A stretch of DNA of 64,000 nucleotides, from contig JBAZEO010000001.1 of assembly GCA_041653935.1 (NCBI GenBank), positions 744,001 to 808,000 of the forward strand. The letters run 5' to 3'. The position numbers and the translations under genes are program-made. The notes beneath the pieces are model-generated. The model saw only the letters and a program-made list of their open reading frames with translations. It ran no database searches and was not told where the DNA came from. Positions 27,138 through 35,620 of this stretch are shown here, one piece after another. The stretch comes from JAYEHL01 sp041653935. Lineage in GTDB: Bacteria > Chloroflexota > Dehalococcoidia > E44-bin15. Position 1 is the first letter of the stretch. The number at the start of each line of letters is the position of its first letter.

Positions 27138-28960
27138 ATTCTGAGAACTTCGACGAAGGCCTCCGGCGGTATCTCCACCCTTCCCACCATCTTCATCCGT
27201 TTCTTCCCCTCGGCCTGCTTTGACAGCAACTTGCGCTTTCGCGTGATATCGCCGCCGTAGCACTTGGCGATGACATCCTTGCGGTACGGTTTGACCGTCT
27301 CCCTGACGATAACCTTGCTGCCGATAGCAGCTTGTATAGCGACCTCGAAATTCTGGCGCGGTATGAGTTTACGGAGCTTCGACACTAAATCGCGTCCCTG
27401 CCGGTATGCCCTCTCCCGCGGCACAATAAGGGAAAAGGCATCCACCGGCTGGCTGTTAATCAGTATCTCCAGCTTCACCAGCTCCGCCGGTAAATAGGCG
27501 GCGAAGTTATAATCCATTGAGGCATAGCCCTGTGTGCGCGACTTCAGTTGATCATAAAAATCGATTATAAGCTCGGACAGAGGAACATCATATTTCAGCA
27601 TCACGCGCAGGGCGCCTCCAGTCTCACTGGACTGCACGTCCTCCTTGAGAAAATACTCCATCCCGCGATAATCGCCGCGCCGCTCCTTCAGCAGCTCCAT
27701 CACACTGCCAATGTACTTGGCTGGCATGATGATATCCACCGATACCCACGGCTCCCTCAGTTCAGCGATCTCGGCGGGCGACGGCAGCAGAGAGGGATTA
27801 GCCAGAGAAAGCTCATCGCCTTTGGTCGTAGTGACCTGATAAGCTACACTGGGGGCGGTCGCCACCAGCTCCAGATCATACTCCCGTTCCAGCCGCTCTT
27901 TGACGATATCCATATGGAGCAGGCCCAGAAATCCACAGCGGAAACCAAAGCCCAATGCGGCGCTGCTCTCCGGTTCGTATACCAGAGAAGCATCGTTAAG
28001 GCTCAGCTTATCCAGGCTCTCGTGCAGGGAAGCATAGTCTTCGCCGTCTATAGGATAAATGCCGGCGAAAACCATCGGCTGGGCCGGGCGATAACCGGGC
28101 AGCGGAGTGGTCGCGCCTTCTTCCGCTGAAGTAACAGTATCGCCTACATGGCACTCGGCGACGGTTTTCAAGCCTGTGGCTACATAGCCGACCTCGCCGG
28201 TGGCCAGCCTCTCCACAGGCGTCATCCCCGGTTTAAAAACCCCCAGTTCAACCGGCTCCACTTCCTTTTGGTTAACCATCAACCGCAGCTTGGCGTCCTT
28301 CGCTACCGCGCCATCCACCACACGCACGTAGGCCACCACCCCTTTGTATGAATCGTATTTGGAATCGAAGATAAGAGCGCGCAACGGCTCCTTTGGATTA
28401 CCGCCCGGCGGAGGAATCCTTTTGACGATGGCCTCCAGAATATCCTTCACCCCAGTACCCGTCTTGGCAGATGCCATAATGATATCATCAGCGAAAAAGC
28501 CGATGACATTCTGTATTTCTTTGGACACTTTCTCAGGCTCAGCACTCGGCAGATCGATCTTGTTGATCACGGGTATGATCGTCAGCTTATTCTCCTGAGC
28601 AATGTGGACATTGGCCAACGTCTGCGCCTGTATTCCCTGGGTAGCATCAACGACCAGGATTGCGCCCTCGCAGGCGGCCAGGCTGCGCGACACCTCGTAG
28701 CTGAAATCCACGTGCCCCGGAGTATCTATAAGGTTAAGCTGATAATCAAGGCCGTCGGACGCCTTGTAATTCATACACACCGCTTTCAGCTTGATGGTAA
28801 TGCCGCGCTCGCGCTCCAGGTCCATCTGATCAAGGAGTTGCTCGCGCATATCACGCATGCTGACAGTAAACGTTTCCTCAAGAAGCCGGTCGGCCAGTGT
28901 GGACTTACCGTGGTCTATATGAGCGATGATGCAAAAATTACGGATGCGAACTTGATCCAT
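27134..28960 (-). CDS. lepA: Elongation factor 4 (back-translocase)
   Basis: Translational GTPase resembling EF-G that acts on stalled or initiating ribosomes. G1 is AHIDHGKSTLADRLL near residue 13, G2 ERGITIK, G3 DTPGHVDFSYEV and G4 VINKIDLPSA. The LepA-specific C-terminal domain is seen in DYNFAAYLPAELVKLEILIN and KLLSKQAEGKKRMKMVG near the end. At 608 residues it is complete. AGGATT precedes the ATG. Identification is secure. Confidence 0.97.
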   Translation of the reverse strand: MDQVRIRNFCIIAHIDHGKSTLADRLLEETFTVSMRDMREQLLDQMDLERERGITIKLKAVCMNYKASDGLDYQLNLIDTPGHVDFSYEVSRSLAACEGAILVVDATQGIQAQTLANVHIAQENKLTIIPVINKIDLPSAEPEKVSKEIQNVIGFFADDIIMASAKTGTGVKDILEAIVKRIPPPGGNPKEPLRALIFDSKYDSYKGVVAYVRVVDGAVAKDAKLRLMVNQKEVEPVELGVFKPGMTPVERLATGEVGYVATGLKTVAECHVGDTVTSAEEGATTPLPGYRPAQPMVFAGIYPIDGEDYASLHESLDKLSLNDASLVYEPESSAALGFGFRCGFLGLLHMDIVKERLEREYDLELVATAPSVAYQVTTTKGDELSLANPSLLPSPAEIAELREPWVSVDIIMPAKYIGSVMELLKERRGDYRGMEYFLKEDVQSSETGGALRVMLKYDVPLSELIIDFYDQLKSRTQGYASMDYNFAAYLPAELVKLEILINSQPVDAFSLIVPRERAYRQGRDLVSKLRKLIPRQNFEVAIQAAIGSKVIVRETVKPYRKDVIAKCYGGDITRKRKLLSKQAEGKKRMKMVGRVEIPPEAFVEVLRI

Positions 28961-29013
28961 AGCTGAATCCTAACATAAGGTAATACGAATCTCAAGCATC
29001 TTACAGATCAATA

Positions 29014-29050
29014 GAAAAGGAGCCTTGGGATACCACACACAAAGCTCCTC
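29014..29050 (-). terminator. Terminator-like hairpin of membrane gene copy A
   Basis: Read on the minus strand: stem AGGAGC/GCTCCT extended by AA/TT pairs with one bulge, then TTTT. It is a decayed counterpart of the hairpin at 29711-29748. Confidence 0.55.
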
Positions 29051-29077
29051 TGATTACAACGCTAATAATATATATTT

Positions 29078-29551
29078 TTAGCTCGCGTACTTACCGGCAC
29101 CCATAATGCCAACTACTCCACCCAGAATCCCAAGAAAACCGCCAATAGCAGATACTCCTACCATCAACGGTGCCACACCCTCAGCCAATCCCATTCCTGC
29201 GAGTGACGGACCCGGTGCTATTTGCATTATCGCATTCACCATAACCCACAAAGAAACTAGGAATAAAACGTACGATAAGTTTATCTTTGTTTTCTTCCCA
29301 CCCACTACCAGAGCAGCAGCAACGCAGAAAAATCCTATCAACATCGGCCATAGAGCCGCATGATGAATACCTACTCTGGTGACTGTTTCAACATAAACGC
29401 CATTGGCATCCAGTTTATCAACCTGCATTCCAACAAATGCGGTCATCATCACCATTATCAAACCGATCCATCCCAGAATCACAGAGATAAGCGCCGCTGA
29501 CTTGGCCATTATCTTTTTCATGACTTCCGGGCCGAGCATTGACTCTAACAC
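29078..29551 (-). CDS. Four-helix membrane protein, tandem copy A
   Basis: Unrecognised 157-residue integral membrane protein. Hydrophobic segments lie near residues 19-43, 66-85, 91-111 and 127-151, with a short polar loop (QVDKLDANGVYVETVTRVG) between the first two. The glycine-rich last helix (GGFLGILGGVVGIMG) may pack tightly. The start is GTG at 29551 with AAGGAGG 4 nt upstream. A TTGACC-17-TATTAT promoter is plausible just upstream on the minus strand. Copy B is 94% identical in protein and lies 224 bp away. Function unknown. Confidence 0.75.
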   Translation of the reverse strand: MLESMLGPEVMKKIMAKSAALISVILGWIGLIMVMMTAFVGMQVDKLDANGVYVETVTRVGIHHAALWPMLIGFFCVAAALVVGGKKTKINLSYVLFLVSLWVMVNAIMQIAPGPSLAGMGLAEGVAPLMVGVSAIGGFLGILGGVVGIMGAGKYAS

Positions 29552-29710
29552 ATTGCCTCCTTACATTTTTATTATATTTTATAATATATTATACATAGTG
29601 ACCGGTCAATAGCCTAATCCTGCCCCAATCATAAATTCTCTTCTATCTAAGAACTTCGCTACAATTGAATCCGATATGACGTGCCACAGGCACTAAGCAG
29701 TTCGGCAATA

Positions 29711-29748
29711 GAAAAAGGAGCCTTGCATGTTTTACTGCAAGGCTCCTC
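29711..29748 (-). terminator. Intrinsic terminator of membrane gene copy B
   Basis: Perfect 12-bp stem AGGAGCCTTGCA / TGCAAGGCTCCT with an 8-nt loop, followed on the minus strand by TTTTT. It was evidently duplicated together with the gene. Confidence 0.8.
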
Positions 29749-29775
29749 ATATTTTAAGGAAAAAATGGCTCTGGA

Positions 29776-30249
29776 TTAGCTCGCGTATTTGCCTGCGCCC
29801 AATATCCCCACTATACCGCCCAGTATGCCGAGGAAACCGCCAATAGCAGATACTCCTACCATCAACGGTGCCACACCCTCAGCCAATCCCATTCCTGCGA
29901 GTGACGGACCCGGTGCTACTTGCATTATCGCATTCACCATAACCCACAAAGAAACTAGGAATAAAACGTACGATAAGTTTATCTTTGTTTTCTTCCCACC
30001 CATGACTAGAGCAGCAGCAACGCAGAAAAATCCTATCAACATCGGCCATAGAGCCGCATGATGAATCCCTACTTGGGTAACTGTTTTAACATAAACGCCA
30101 TTGGCATCCAGTTTATCAACCTGCATTCCAACAAATGCAGTCATCATCACCATTATCAACCCGATCCATCCCAGAATCACGGCGATAAGCGAAGCTAACT
30201 TGGCCATTATCTTTTTCATGACTTCCGGGCCGAGCATTGACTCTAACAT
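29776..30249 (-). CDS. Four-helix membrane protein, tandem copy B
   Basis: Paralogue of the gene at 29078-29551, with the same length and helix layout. About nine substitutions separate them (for example Ser18 to Leu, Glu55 to Lys, Arg59 to Gln). ATG start at 30249 with AAAGGAGG upstream. The central 169 bp are almost identical to copy A, while the C-terminal codons and flanks differ at many silent sites, suggesting partial gene conversion. A strong terminator follows. Function unknown. Confidence 0.75.
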   Translation of the reverse strand: MLESMLGPEVMKKIMAKLASLIAVILGWIGLIMVMMTAFVGMQVDKLDANGVYVKTVTQVGIHHAALWPMLIGFFCVAAALVMGGKKTKINLSYVLFLVSLWVMVNAIMQVAPGPSLAGMGLAEGVAPLMVGVSAIGGFLGILGGIVGILGAGKYAS

Positions 30250-30503
30250 TACACTCCTCCTTTAGCCGATCTTTTTCCAAAATAATATCTTTTTCGCTAA
30301 TTTGATATTCAGGCCAACGACCTGATTCCATCTGAGCATAGCGCCTCCCAAGTATCCTTGCTCTATTAAGCGAGAATGTTAACACAATAATAAGATAATT
30401 TCAATATATTTATTTCGATTTATCTTATCGCCTTTTAAACGATTATGCTGATTAAAAAGCTTGGAATCACAGAAATCTAATAAGTGGTTTCTTCGCTTGC
30501 TAT

Positions 30504-30588
30504 TGGTGGGGAAGGGGGGACTCGAACCCCCAAGCCTTTCGGCACATGATCCTAAGTCATGCTCGTCTGCCAATTCCGACACTCCCCC
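30504..30588 (-). tRNA. tRNA-Leu (anticodon UAG)
   Basis: The minus strand folds into a class II tRNA: acceptor GGGGGAG paired with CTTCCCC, D-arm with TTGGCAGAC, anticodon stem CATGA/TCATG with loop CTTAGGA (anticodon TAG), a long variable arm TGCCGAAAGGC, T-arm GGGGGTTCGAGTCCCCC and an encoded CCA end. Confidence 0.95.
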
Positions 30589-30746
30589 TTGAAACAGGTT
30601 TCAACGTGCTCAATTATCCAAATTAACGAGCGATGCGGCCTTGAGGGCAGAAAACATATGCTAAAAAATAGAACCAGTTTGGTTTAAAAACATTATCAGA
30701 GTACGGACAAGCTGTCAACATCCTGATAACTTGAGGCCCGGGCTGC

Positions 30747-30775
30747 TTGACAAACCTTACATGCTATGATACGTT
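30747..30775 (+). promoter_or_regulatory. Candidate promoter upstream of the APH-fold gene
   Basis: TTGACA at 30747-30752, 17-bp spacer ending in TGA, then TACGTT at 30770-30775. The leader to the start codon would be about 210 nt. The rest of the 30590-30993 gap shows no gene I can support. Confidence 0.45.
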
Positions 30776-30993
30776 GTCATTCACCACTTCTACTAATATC
30801 AACTACCCATAATAAGAAAATACTGCTACTATACTTCTGCCTGTAATTGCATTTATTATTAACGATTCATGCTAGTCTCTGGTTCAATGATACAGCCCAG
30901 AAGTCCACTCACGCCTATTTACGATATTATCGGGACAGACACGACACTATCAGTATCGATTCCATCGCTGGCAGGCGGTTCGGGAGGCGGTTT

Positions 30994-32067
30994 ATGATCA
31001 GCAATATAATTTCATCAAAGCGTCCGGCATTATACGAACGTATCATCAATCGCTCGGCACGAACAAAGCATGCTCACATTTCGTTGGAATCCGCTAACGA
31101 TTGTCTTACGAACTACCTTGCGGAAAAGATATTCCCGCAACTCGCTCCATCACCATATGGCAAAATTGAAATCGGGAGAGTTCCTGACCACAAGTACGTT
31201 TATGTGATCAAGGAAAACATCAAGAATATAACGGTAGTTGGAAAATGTTTTCACCGCGATGACAATACTCTAGAACAAGCGTGGCAGCAAGCACAAACTG
31301 AATATCTGAACCTGAGGTTTGTGCGCACAAAGTTGAGAGCAAATAGCAATGGTTGCCATATCGCTAAACCTCTTGGAATAAATAAAGAACTCTGCGCCCT
31401 GCTGGTCACCGAAAAGGTTCCGGGCAGGATGCTGGATCATTACATAGCACGTGCAATATACGAGAACAATCACCAGCAATTATTCAATAAGCTGGAAAGA
31501 TTAGCCTCACTCTTTAGCGAACTTCATGGAATTAAAAAGACAAGGATACATCTGTCAATGCTGGCTCAAAAACAATACCTTAGTAAGATATTAGATTCGT
31601 TAGAACATTTCGTCATCGAGCCAGAAGAAAAAGCGGGCATCGAGAAAAACGCTTCCAGATGGTGGGAGAGAGAAGATATTTGCAGGGATGATTTCGAGGT
31701 TCTGGTTCACGGAGATGCCACACCCACCAATTTCTTTTTCCATAAAGATGAAGTTATAGCAATCGATATGGAGAAGATGAAGCGGGCAGACCGTTGCTGG
31801 GATCTCGGCTTCCTCGCCGCTGAGCTTAAACATAATTTCATGTGGCGCATGGGCAATGGTATAGCCGCAGAGCCCTTTATCGGGCATTTCCTCTGGAAAT
31901 ATGCAACTGCTTGCGGGGACACTCAGATATTTTATGCTGTCACCCGCAGACTGCCTTTGTATATGGCGCTCGGTTTATTAAGGATAGCTAGGAATCCATG
32001 GCTGGACCTGCAGTACAGGAAACAATTGGTACATGAGGCAAAACGATGTCTAAAATACGAGCTGTAA
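30994..32067 (+). CDS. Aminoglycoside-phosphotransferase-fold kinase
   Basis: Small-molecule kinase of the APH/choline-kinase superfamily. The catalytic loop is LVHGDATPTNFFF (HGDxxxxN, with Asp as base) and the metal-binding IDMEKMKRADRCWDLGFLA follows about 15 residues later. The length of 357 fits. The ATG at 30994 is preceded by GGGAGGCGG. The longer open frame to 30847 has no ribosome site. It overlaps the HAD phosphatase gene by 22 bp, so the two are translated together. Substrate is unknown, and antibiotic resistance should not be assumed. Confidence 0.8.
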   Translation: MISNIISSKRPALYERIINRSARTKHAHISLESANDCLTNYLAEKIFPQLAPSPYGKIEIGRVPDHKYVYVIKENIKNITVVGKCFHRDDNTLEQAWQQAQTEYLNLRFVRTKLRANSNGCHIAKPLGINKELCALLVTEKVPGRMLDHYIARAIYENNHQQLFNKLERLASLFSELHGIKKTRIHLSMLAQKQYLSKILDSLEHFVIEPEEKAGIEKNASRWWEREDICRDDFEVLVHGDATPTNFFFHKDEVIAIDMEKMKRADRCWDLGFLAAELKHNFMWRMGNGIAAEPFIGHFLWKYATACGDTQIFYAVTRRLPLYMALGLLRIARNPWLDLQYRKQLVHEAKRCLKYEL

Positions 32068-32759
32068 TATTTGACTGCTACAGTACGCTCATCGATATAA
32101 AAACTAATGAGCATAAAGAAGAGATCTTTTATTATCTTTCCATGTATCTGGAGTATTACGGTCTATCTATAACTCCGGAAGAACTGAGAGCATCGATCGA
32201 GCAGGAGAAAAAGCGCATTATCAAACAGAAAAAGGAGCGCTATCCAGAAGTAGACCTCGAACTTGTATTCCGTGCCATATTAAGGAAAGAGGGCTCGGAC
32301 GACCATCATGTGGCCGAGTCTTGCTGCAAGTTTCTCAGAGTTATATCCATCGACCAGTTGCAGCTTTTCCCGGACAGCGTACCTGTATTGAAGTTAATGA
32401 AAAGCAGCGGCTATCCGATGGCCATCGTCTCAGACGCCCAGAAGGCTTTCTGTATTGACGAGATTAAATCTCTGGGTATAGCCCATTTCTTTGACCACTT
32501 TGTTATCTCTTCATACTTCGGATTCTCCAAACCCGACCTCAGGCTCTTCGCTATCGCGTGCAGCCTGCTGGGGATCGAGCCCGGCGAAACTGCATATATA
32601 GGGGACAATCCGATAAAAGATGTGAAAGGGCCAAAGAAAATCGGCATCCATTCAATACTCATAAATAGAAGTGGAGAGCCTTTAACAACCGAGGTGGAAC
32701 CTGATTTCACCGCCTCCGACCTGTGGGAAGCCTGGCACTGGATCAAAGAGAACAGTTAG
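32046..32759 (+). CDS. HAD-superfamily phosphatase
   Basis: A 237-residue hydrolase of haloacid-dehalogenase fold. Motif I is VIFDCYSTLID at the N-terminus, with the first Asp as nucleophile and a Ser-Thr instead of the usual second Asp region (DxxxT). Motif II is AIVSDAQKAF near 120, motif III FSKPDLRLF near 162 and motif IV YIGDNPIKDVKG near 182. A helical C1 cap lies between I and II. Its start lies inside the kinase gene, suggesting a shared phosphorylated metabolite. Confidence 0.85.
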   Translation: MSKIRAVIFDCYSTLIDIKTNEHKEEIFYYLSMYLEYYGLSITPEELRASIEQEKKRIIKQKKERYPEVDLELVFRAILRKEGSDDHHVAESCCKFLRVISIDQLQLFPDSVPVLKLMKSSGYPMAIVSDAQKAFCIDEIKSLGIAHFFDHFVISSYFGFSKPDLRLFAIACSLLGIEPGETAYIGDNPIKDVKGPKKIGIHSILINRSGEPLTTEVEPDFTASDLWEAWHWIKENS

Positions 32760-32778
32760 TTATTTGCGGATTAAGATT

Positions 32779-32997
32779 TTACTGATCTCTCCTGAGCCGG
32801 AAAAAGAACCACCTAGCGAGAACGGCTAGTATAGTGGCGCTGGAAATCACGCCGAATATGAGGAGAATTATCAAAATCGGCACTATCAATAGACTGGCCC
32901 ACAGCGGGCATGTAACCCACCACCAGCTCCAGTCAATTACGTGAGTGAGCTTCAGAATCAGGAACACTATGAAAACTGTAAATAACGTCCCGCCCAT
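32779..32997 (-). CDS. Small two-helix membrane protein (72 aa)
   Basis: Two hydrophobic segments (GTLFTVFIVFLILKLTHVI and WASLLIVPILIILLIFGVIS) surround a Trp-rich turn, DWSWWWVTCPLW. This resembles a widespread family of small predicted membrane proteins with a VIDWSWWWVxxPLW motif. The ATG at 32997 has AAGGGGG upstream. A longer frame to 33063 overlaps the upstream gene and starts within it. The basic C-terminus (FFFRLRRDQ) suggests a cytoplasmic end. Function unknown. Confidence 0.65.
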   Translation of the reverse strand: MGGTLFTVFIVFLILKLTHVIDWSWWWVTCPLWASLLIVPILIILLIFGVISSATILAVLARWFFFRLRRDQ

Positions 32998-33019
32998 TCT
33001 AGCCCCCTTGACAGAAAAG

Positions 33020-33583
33020 CTACGCCTCCCCGGTTTTCGTGAGCCACTTTGTTGAGCTTTCAAACCTGCCGGTTGCCTCGTTGAAATACGTCAGTCCCTC
33101 ATTCAGGCAAGAGCTCTCCCTGGTCTCAACCCACTTGATATGGGAGCGGCAACCATGAATGTAAGCTTCTATCCCTTTCAGAACATCCTCCCTGGACCTC
33201 TTATATTCTTCTTTCGATGGTTCCGGAATTTCCTTCATCGTCTGAAGTAAGATTGGAAGACGCCTGGTCGCTTCACTCAAAGCCTCGAGGAGCTCTTTGT
33301 CATTGCCGCCGCTTGCCTTGCTTATTTTACCCATGACCGGAGCGGCCTGGCTTCTAATGCATTCGAATGTAGACAGCCATTGTACATCGGAAGGCATACT
33401 GTCCATCATCCTTTTTAGCTTTGATTTATTTTTGTCTTCCACCAGAGTCTGATATTTTACTTTACCCTTGCACTCAGGATAGCGCTCGCACACATAAAAT
33501 TGCTCGCCGGCATTCGCGCCTTTTTTCGCTGTCCGCAAAATTGTGGCGGATCCACATAATGGACATTTGGCATCAACTGTCAT
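33020..33583 (-). CDS. Protein with N-terminal topoisomerase-type zinc finger
   Basis: The first 40 residues carry CPLCGS ... FYVCERYPECKGKV, the C4 zinc finger found at topoisomerase I C-termini. The remaining about 145 residues are mostly charged helices with no recognised domain (ESSCLNEGLTYFNEATGRF near the end). The length is 187. GAAGGTG precedes the ATG. Nucleic-acid binding through the finger is plausible, but the rest is unassigned. It is upstream of the small membrane protein on the same strand. Confidence 0.65.
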   Translation of the reverse strand: MTVDAKCPLCGSATILRTAKKGANAGEQFYVCERYPECKGKVKYQTLVEDKNKSKLKRMMDSMPSDVQWLSTFECIRSQAAPVMGKISKASGGNDKELLEALSEATRRLPILLQTMKEIPEPSKEEYKRSREDVLKGIEAYIHGCRSHIKWVETRESSCLNEGLTYFNEATGRFESSTKWLTKTGEA

Positions 33584-33746
33584 GTAACACCTTCACACAT
33601 CTCTATAAATTTATATATTTATAATATCATTAACCAGGGCAACAGTTTAGCCAACGAACTATCTGTTGTCAAATGAATAGATAAAACTGGCATCAGTCCA
33701 ATACCGCAATATAAACTTCAACATTGCTCAGTTCTTAAGCATGAGA

Positions 33747-33755
33747 TGATATAAT
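33747..33755 (+). promoter_or_regulatory. Extended -10 box next to a start codon
   Basis: TGATATAAT at 33747-33755. The ATG of the next gene begins 7 nt after it, so transcription should start at or beside the ATG. Confidence 0.6.
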
Positions 33756-33762
33756 AATCTCC

Positions 33763-33948
33763 ATGCAAATAGGCGACATAGTTATAATGGGACAGGAACG
33801 CCGATACGCCTACAAAATTGTGGCGATAGTAGACACAGGCATCGGTACTATAGTTAAGTACAAGGCGGAAGACCCCACAGTGACCCCGCAATGCATAACG
33901 CGGGAGTTGCACACTAAGAAGAAACCCAAAAAGAAAAAAGGTAAGTAA
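33763..33948 (+). CDS. Small hypothetical protein with lysine tail (61 aa)
   Basis: Short protein of mainly beta-type sequence (MQIGDIVIMGQERRYAYKIV then TGIGTIVKYKAED) and a highly basic end KKKPKKKKGK. The N-terminal part resembles small KOW/SH3-like or ribosome-associated barrels, but I cannot assign a family. There is no ribosome site. The adjacent -10 box implies a leaderless mRNA, which supports the ORF being real. Confidence 0.5.
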   Translation: MQIGDIVIMGQERRYAYKIVAIVDTGIGTIVKYKAEDPTVTPQCITRELHTKKKPKKKKGK

Positions 33949-33975
33949 GGAAGATATTCCTAGGACTTCAAAAAC

Positions 33976-34026
33976 TGGCGAGCCGACAGGGTTTCGAATC
34001 CCGAACCTCCTGATTAAGAGGTAGTT
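33976..34026 (-). pseudogene. Degenerate 3' fragment of tRNA-Lys
   Basis: Matches the 3' two-thirds of the tRNA-Lys at 36660-36734 (anticodon arm, T-arm, acceptor and CCA) at 44 of 51 positions in the same orientation. Similarity stops before the D-arm. The T-stem is mispaired, so it is unlikely to be functional. It marks the far edge of a 2.7-kb islet beginning at the intact tRNA. Confidence 0.7.
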
Positions 34027-34053
34027 CATCAGCGAGATTACAACCCTTGATCG

Positions 34054-34356
34054 CTATTCATTACCGCTGAAAGGCGGGTATTGGTCGGTAAGTAAATTCA
34101 TATAGGCATTAACCCTGCACTGCCAGCGCATATACCCGACAACAAAGTCAAACAAGCCTTTCGGGAATTTGCCGGTAAATAGTATCGCCCAGAAAGCAAT
34201 GAAGGTCACAAATGATACCGCAATACCATAAAGCCACAGCATAAAGCCGTGAGGGATACCAACATAAATCCATCCAAAAAATACTTTCAAAAGCAGTGTT
34301 CCTCTTGATAAACTCGCAGGGTGTTCTACTTCTACTCTCGCCTGATAGTTAGCCAT
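34054..34356 (-). CDS. DUF4389 membrane protein
   Basis: A 100-residue member of the DUF4389 family: LKVFFGWIYVGIPHGFMLWL and IAVSFVTFIAFWAILFTGKF are two membrane segments, followed by the conserved PKGLFDFVVGYMRWQCRV and LLTDQYPPF. Many DUF4389 proteins have repeated units, while this has one. GGAGGTT precedes the ATG. Function unknown. It is next to the islet boundary. Confidence 0.8.
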   Translation of the reverse strand: MANYQARVEVEHPASLSRGTLLLKVFFGWIYVGIPHGFMLWLYGIAVSFVTFIAFWAILFTGKFPKGLFDFVVGYMRWQCRVNAYMNLLTDQYPPFSGNE

Positions 34357-34395
34357 AATCTATAACCTCCTTCTAAAATACCTGACAGATTTCTA

Positions 34396-35109
34396 CTAGT
34401 TCCGCAGTTCTATTAGAAGCCTCTCGGCGTTACCGTCTATGCCTTGTATACATCCTTCAGATGTAATGCTCCATGCGGTATTATAAGCCTCTCTATTGCT
34501 TGGACCACATATACTGGTCTGAGCAAAGATATCACTTAATAAGAGCTCATCCTCGATAGCCCAAGTATCGAAGTAAGTATTGATTGTCCAACTACCGTCG
34601 GAGGATTGAACACACTCACCATGATATGATCCGCTTTCGAAAGCATCAGCCACCGCTGCTTGTACTTGTCTGCCATCGTCTGTAGTAGCTGCGTCACCCA
34701 GGAGAAAACTCCAAACACATTCTTCTACGATCCACTCATCGGATAATTCTCCACAGGGGCAAAAATAGCCAGTTAATGCAGATGTAGGTATAGGACAATC
34801 GCCGCCGTCATAATTACAAGCATAGTTACTACAATCACTGTCGCAGTGGCCATCGTTTAAATAAGAATTCTCACATCCTGAAGCACACTGGCTGCAGTCG
34901 CCGTCGTCATAATCACAGGCGGCATTATTACAAGCACTGTCGCAGTGGCCGTCGTTTAGATAAGAATTCTCACATCCTACTGCGCACTGTTGGTCGTAGC
35001 TGTTCGTGGAAGTTGGTGTAGTTATGGGAGTCGAAGTTGAACCACAAGCACTAGCAAACAATATTAAGAAAACAGATAGCAGTACTGTAGAAATAATCTT
35101 CAACTTCAT
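34396..35109 (-). CDS. Lipoprotein with two Notch-type LNR repeats
   Basis: Predicted exported lipoprotein of 237 residues. The leader MKLKIISTVLLSVFLILFAS ends at Cys22 in ASAC, a weak lipobox. A Ser/Thr/Pro linker follows. Residues 42-72 and 75-105 are two tandem Lin12/Notch-like repeats, each with six cysteines spaced C3C9C3C4C6C and the calcium-type core NDGHCDSxC...DxGDC. The rest (about 110-237) has four more Cys and no family I know. AGGAGGA precedes the ATG at 35109. LNR modules are mainly animal, with sporadic bacterial cases. Confidence 0.7.
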   Translation of the reverse strand: MKLKIISTVLLSVFLILFASACGSTSTPITTPTSTNSYDQQCAVGCENSYLNDGHCDSACNNAACDYDDGDCSQCASGCENSYLNDGHCDSDCSNYACNYDGGDCPIPTSALTGYFCPCGELSDEWIVEECVWSFLLGDAATTDDGRQVQAAVADAFESGSYHGECVQSSDGSWTINTYFDTWAIEDELLLSDIFAQTSICGPSNREAYNTAWSITSEGCIQGIDGNAERLLIELRN

Positions 35110-35248
35110 ACCATCCTCCTCCTGTTTATAATAGGTCAAATTGAAGATGTATAAGGTTTTAATACTTTAAAGCTGATGAGAGAGTATGTCAAGGTAATAG
35201 CTTTAGAAGAAGACTGCTAGACTTTAACTGAGATGGATAAAGATGCTT

Positions 35249-35518
35249 TCAACTTTTCTTAGGTATATCTGCGGCATGAGTACGTTTCTCCTGAGGTGAG
35301 CCATGACTCACATAGAACTTCTTCGCAGATTTGCAGTGGGGGCATTGTGATGATTTATCCATTGAGATATGCTCAATATGATACAACTCTTTTCCGCAAT
35401 CACCGCAATAGACAATTGTCTGGTCCACCTGATACCTTCGCTTTAAATAATACCCTACTGGGTTAATAGCATTAATATGAGGCAGCACTACTCTAATACC
35501 AAGGAGAGTATTTGTCAA
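35249..35518 (-). CDS. Small zinc-ribbon protein, start uncertain
   Basis: The C-terminal half contains IVYCGDCGKELYH and SSQCPHCKSAKKFYV, a four-cysteine ribbon. The extreme 5' end reads TTGACA and looks like a -35 box rather than a start, so translation may begin further in, for example at a GTG near 35488. No ribosome site is clear. It sits just downstream (minus strand) of direct repeat 1. Function unknown. Confidence 0.4.
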   Translation of the reverse strand: MTNTLLGIRVVLPHINAINPVGYYLKRRYQVDQTIVYCGDCGKELYHIEHISMDKSSQCPHCKSAKKFYVSHGSPQEKRTHAADIPKKS

Positions 35519-35580
35519 GCAAAGGGAAGCCTGTTAGACTTTGAGGAGTTACGTCTATTAGTAGAGTAAGTATCGGGAGA
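35513..35580. repeat. Direct repeat 1 flanking the pilin-like gene
   Basis: About 80% identical to 36245-36311 in the same orientation. Shared blocks include AAAGGGAAGCCTGTTAG-like and the exact GAGTAAGTATCGGGAGA. On the minus strand it ends in TTGACA. Confidence 0.75.
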
Positions 35581-35620
35581 ATAGTTTGAAGTACTATGAG
35601 CCATAGTTAAAGGGAGAACC

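Noticed and set aside
30847..30993. Upstream extension of the APH-fold kinase
   Set aside because: No ribosome site, and the ATG at 30994 has GGGAGGCGG in front of it.
33976..34050. Functional second tRNA-Lys
   Set aside because: The D-arm and 5' acceptor strand are missing and the T-stem is mispaired.
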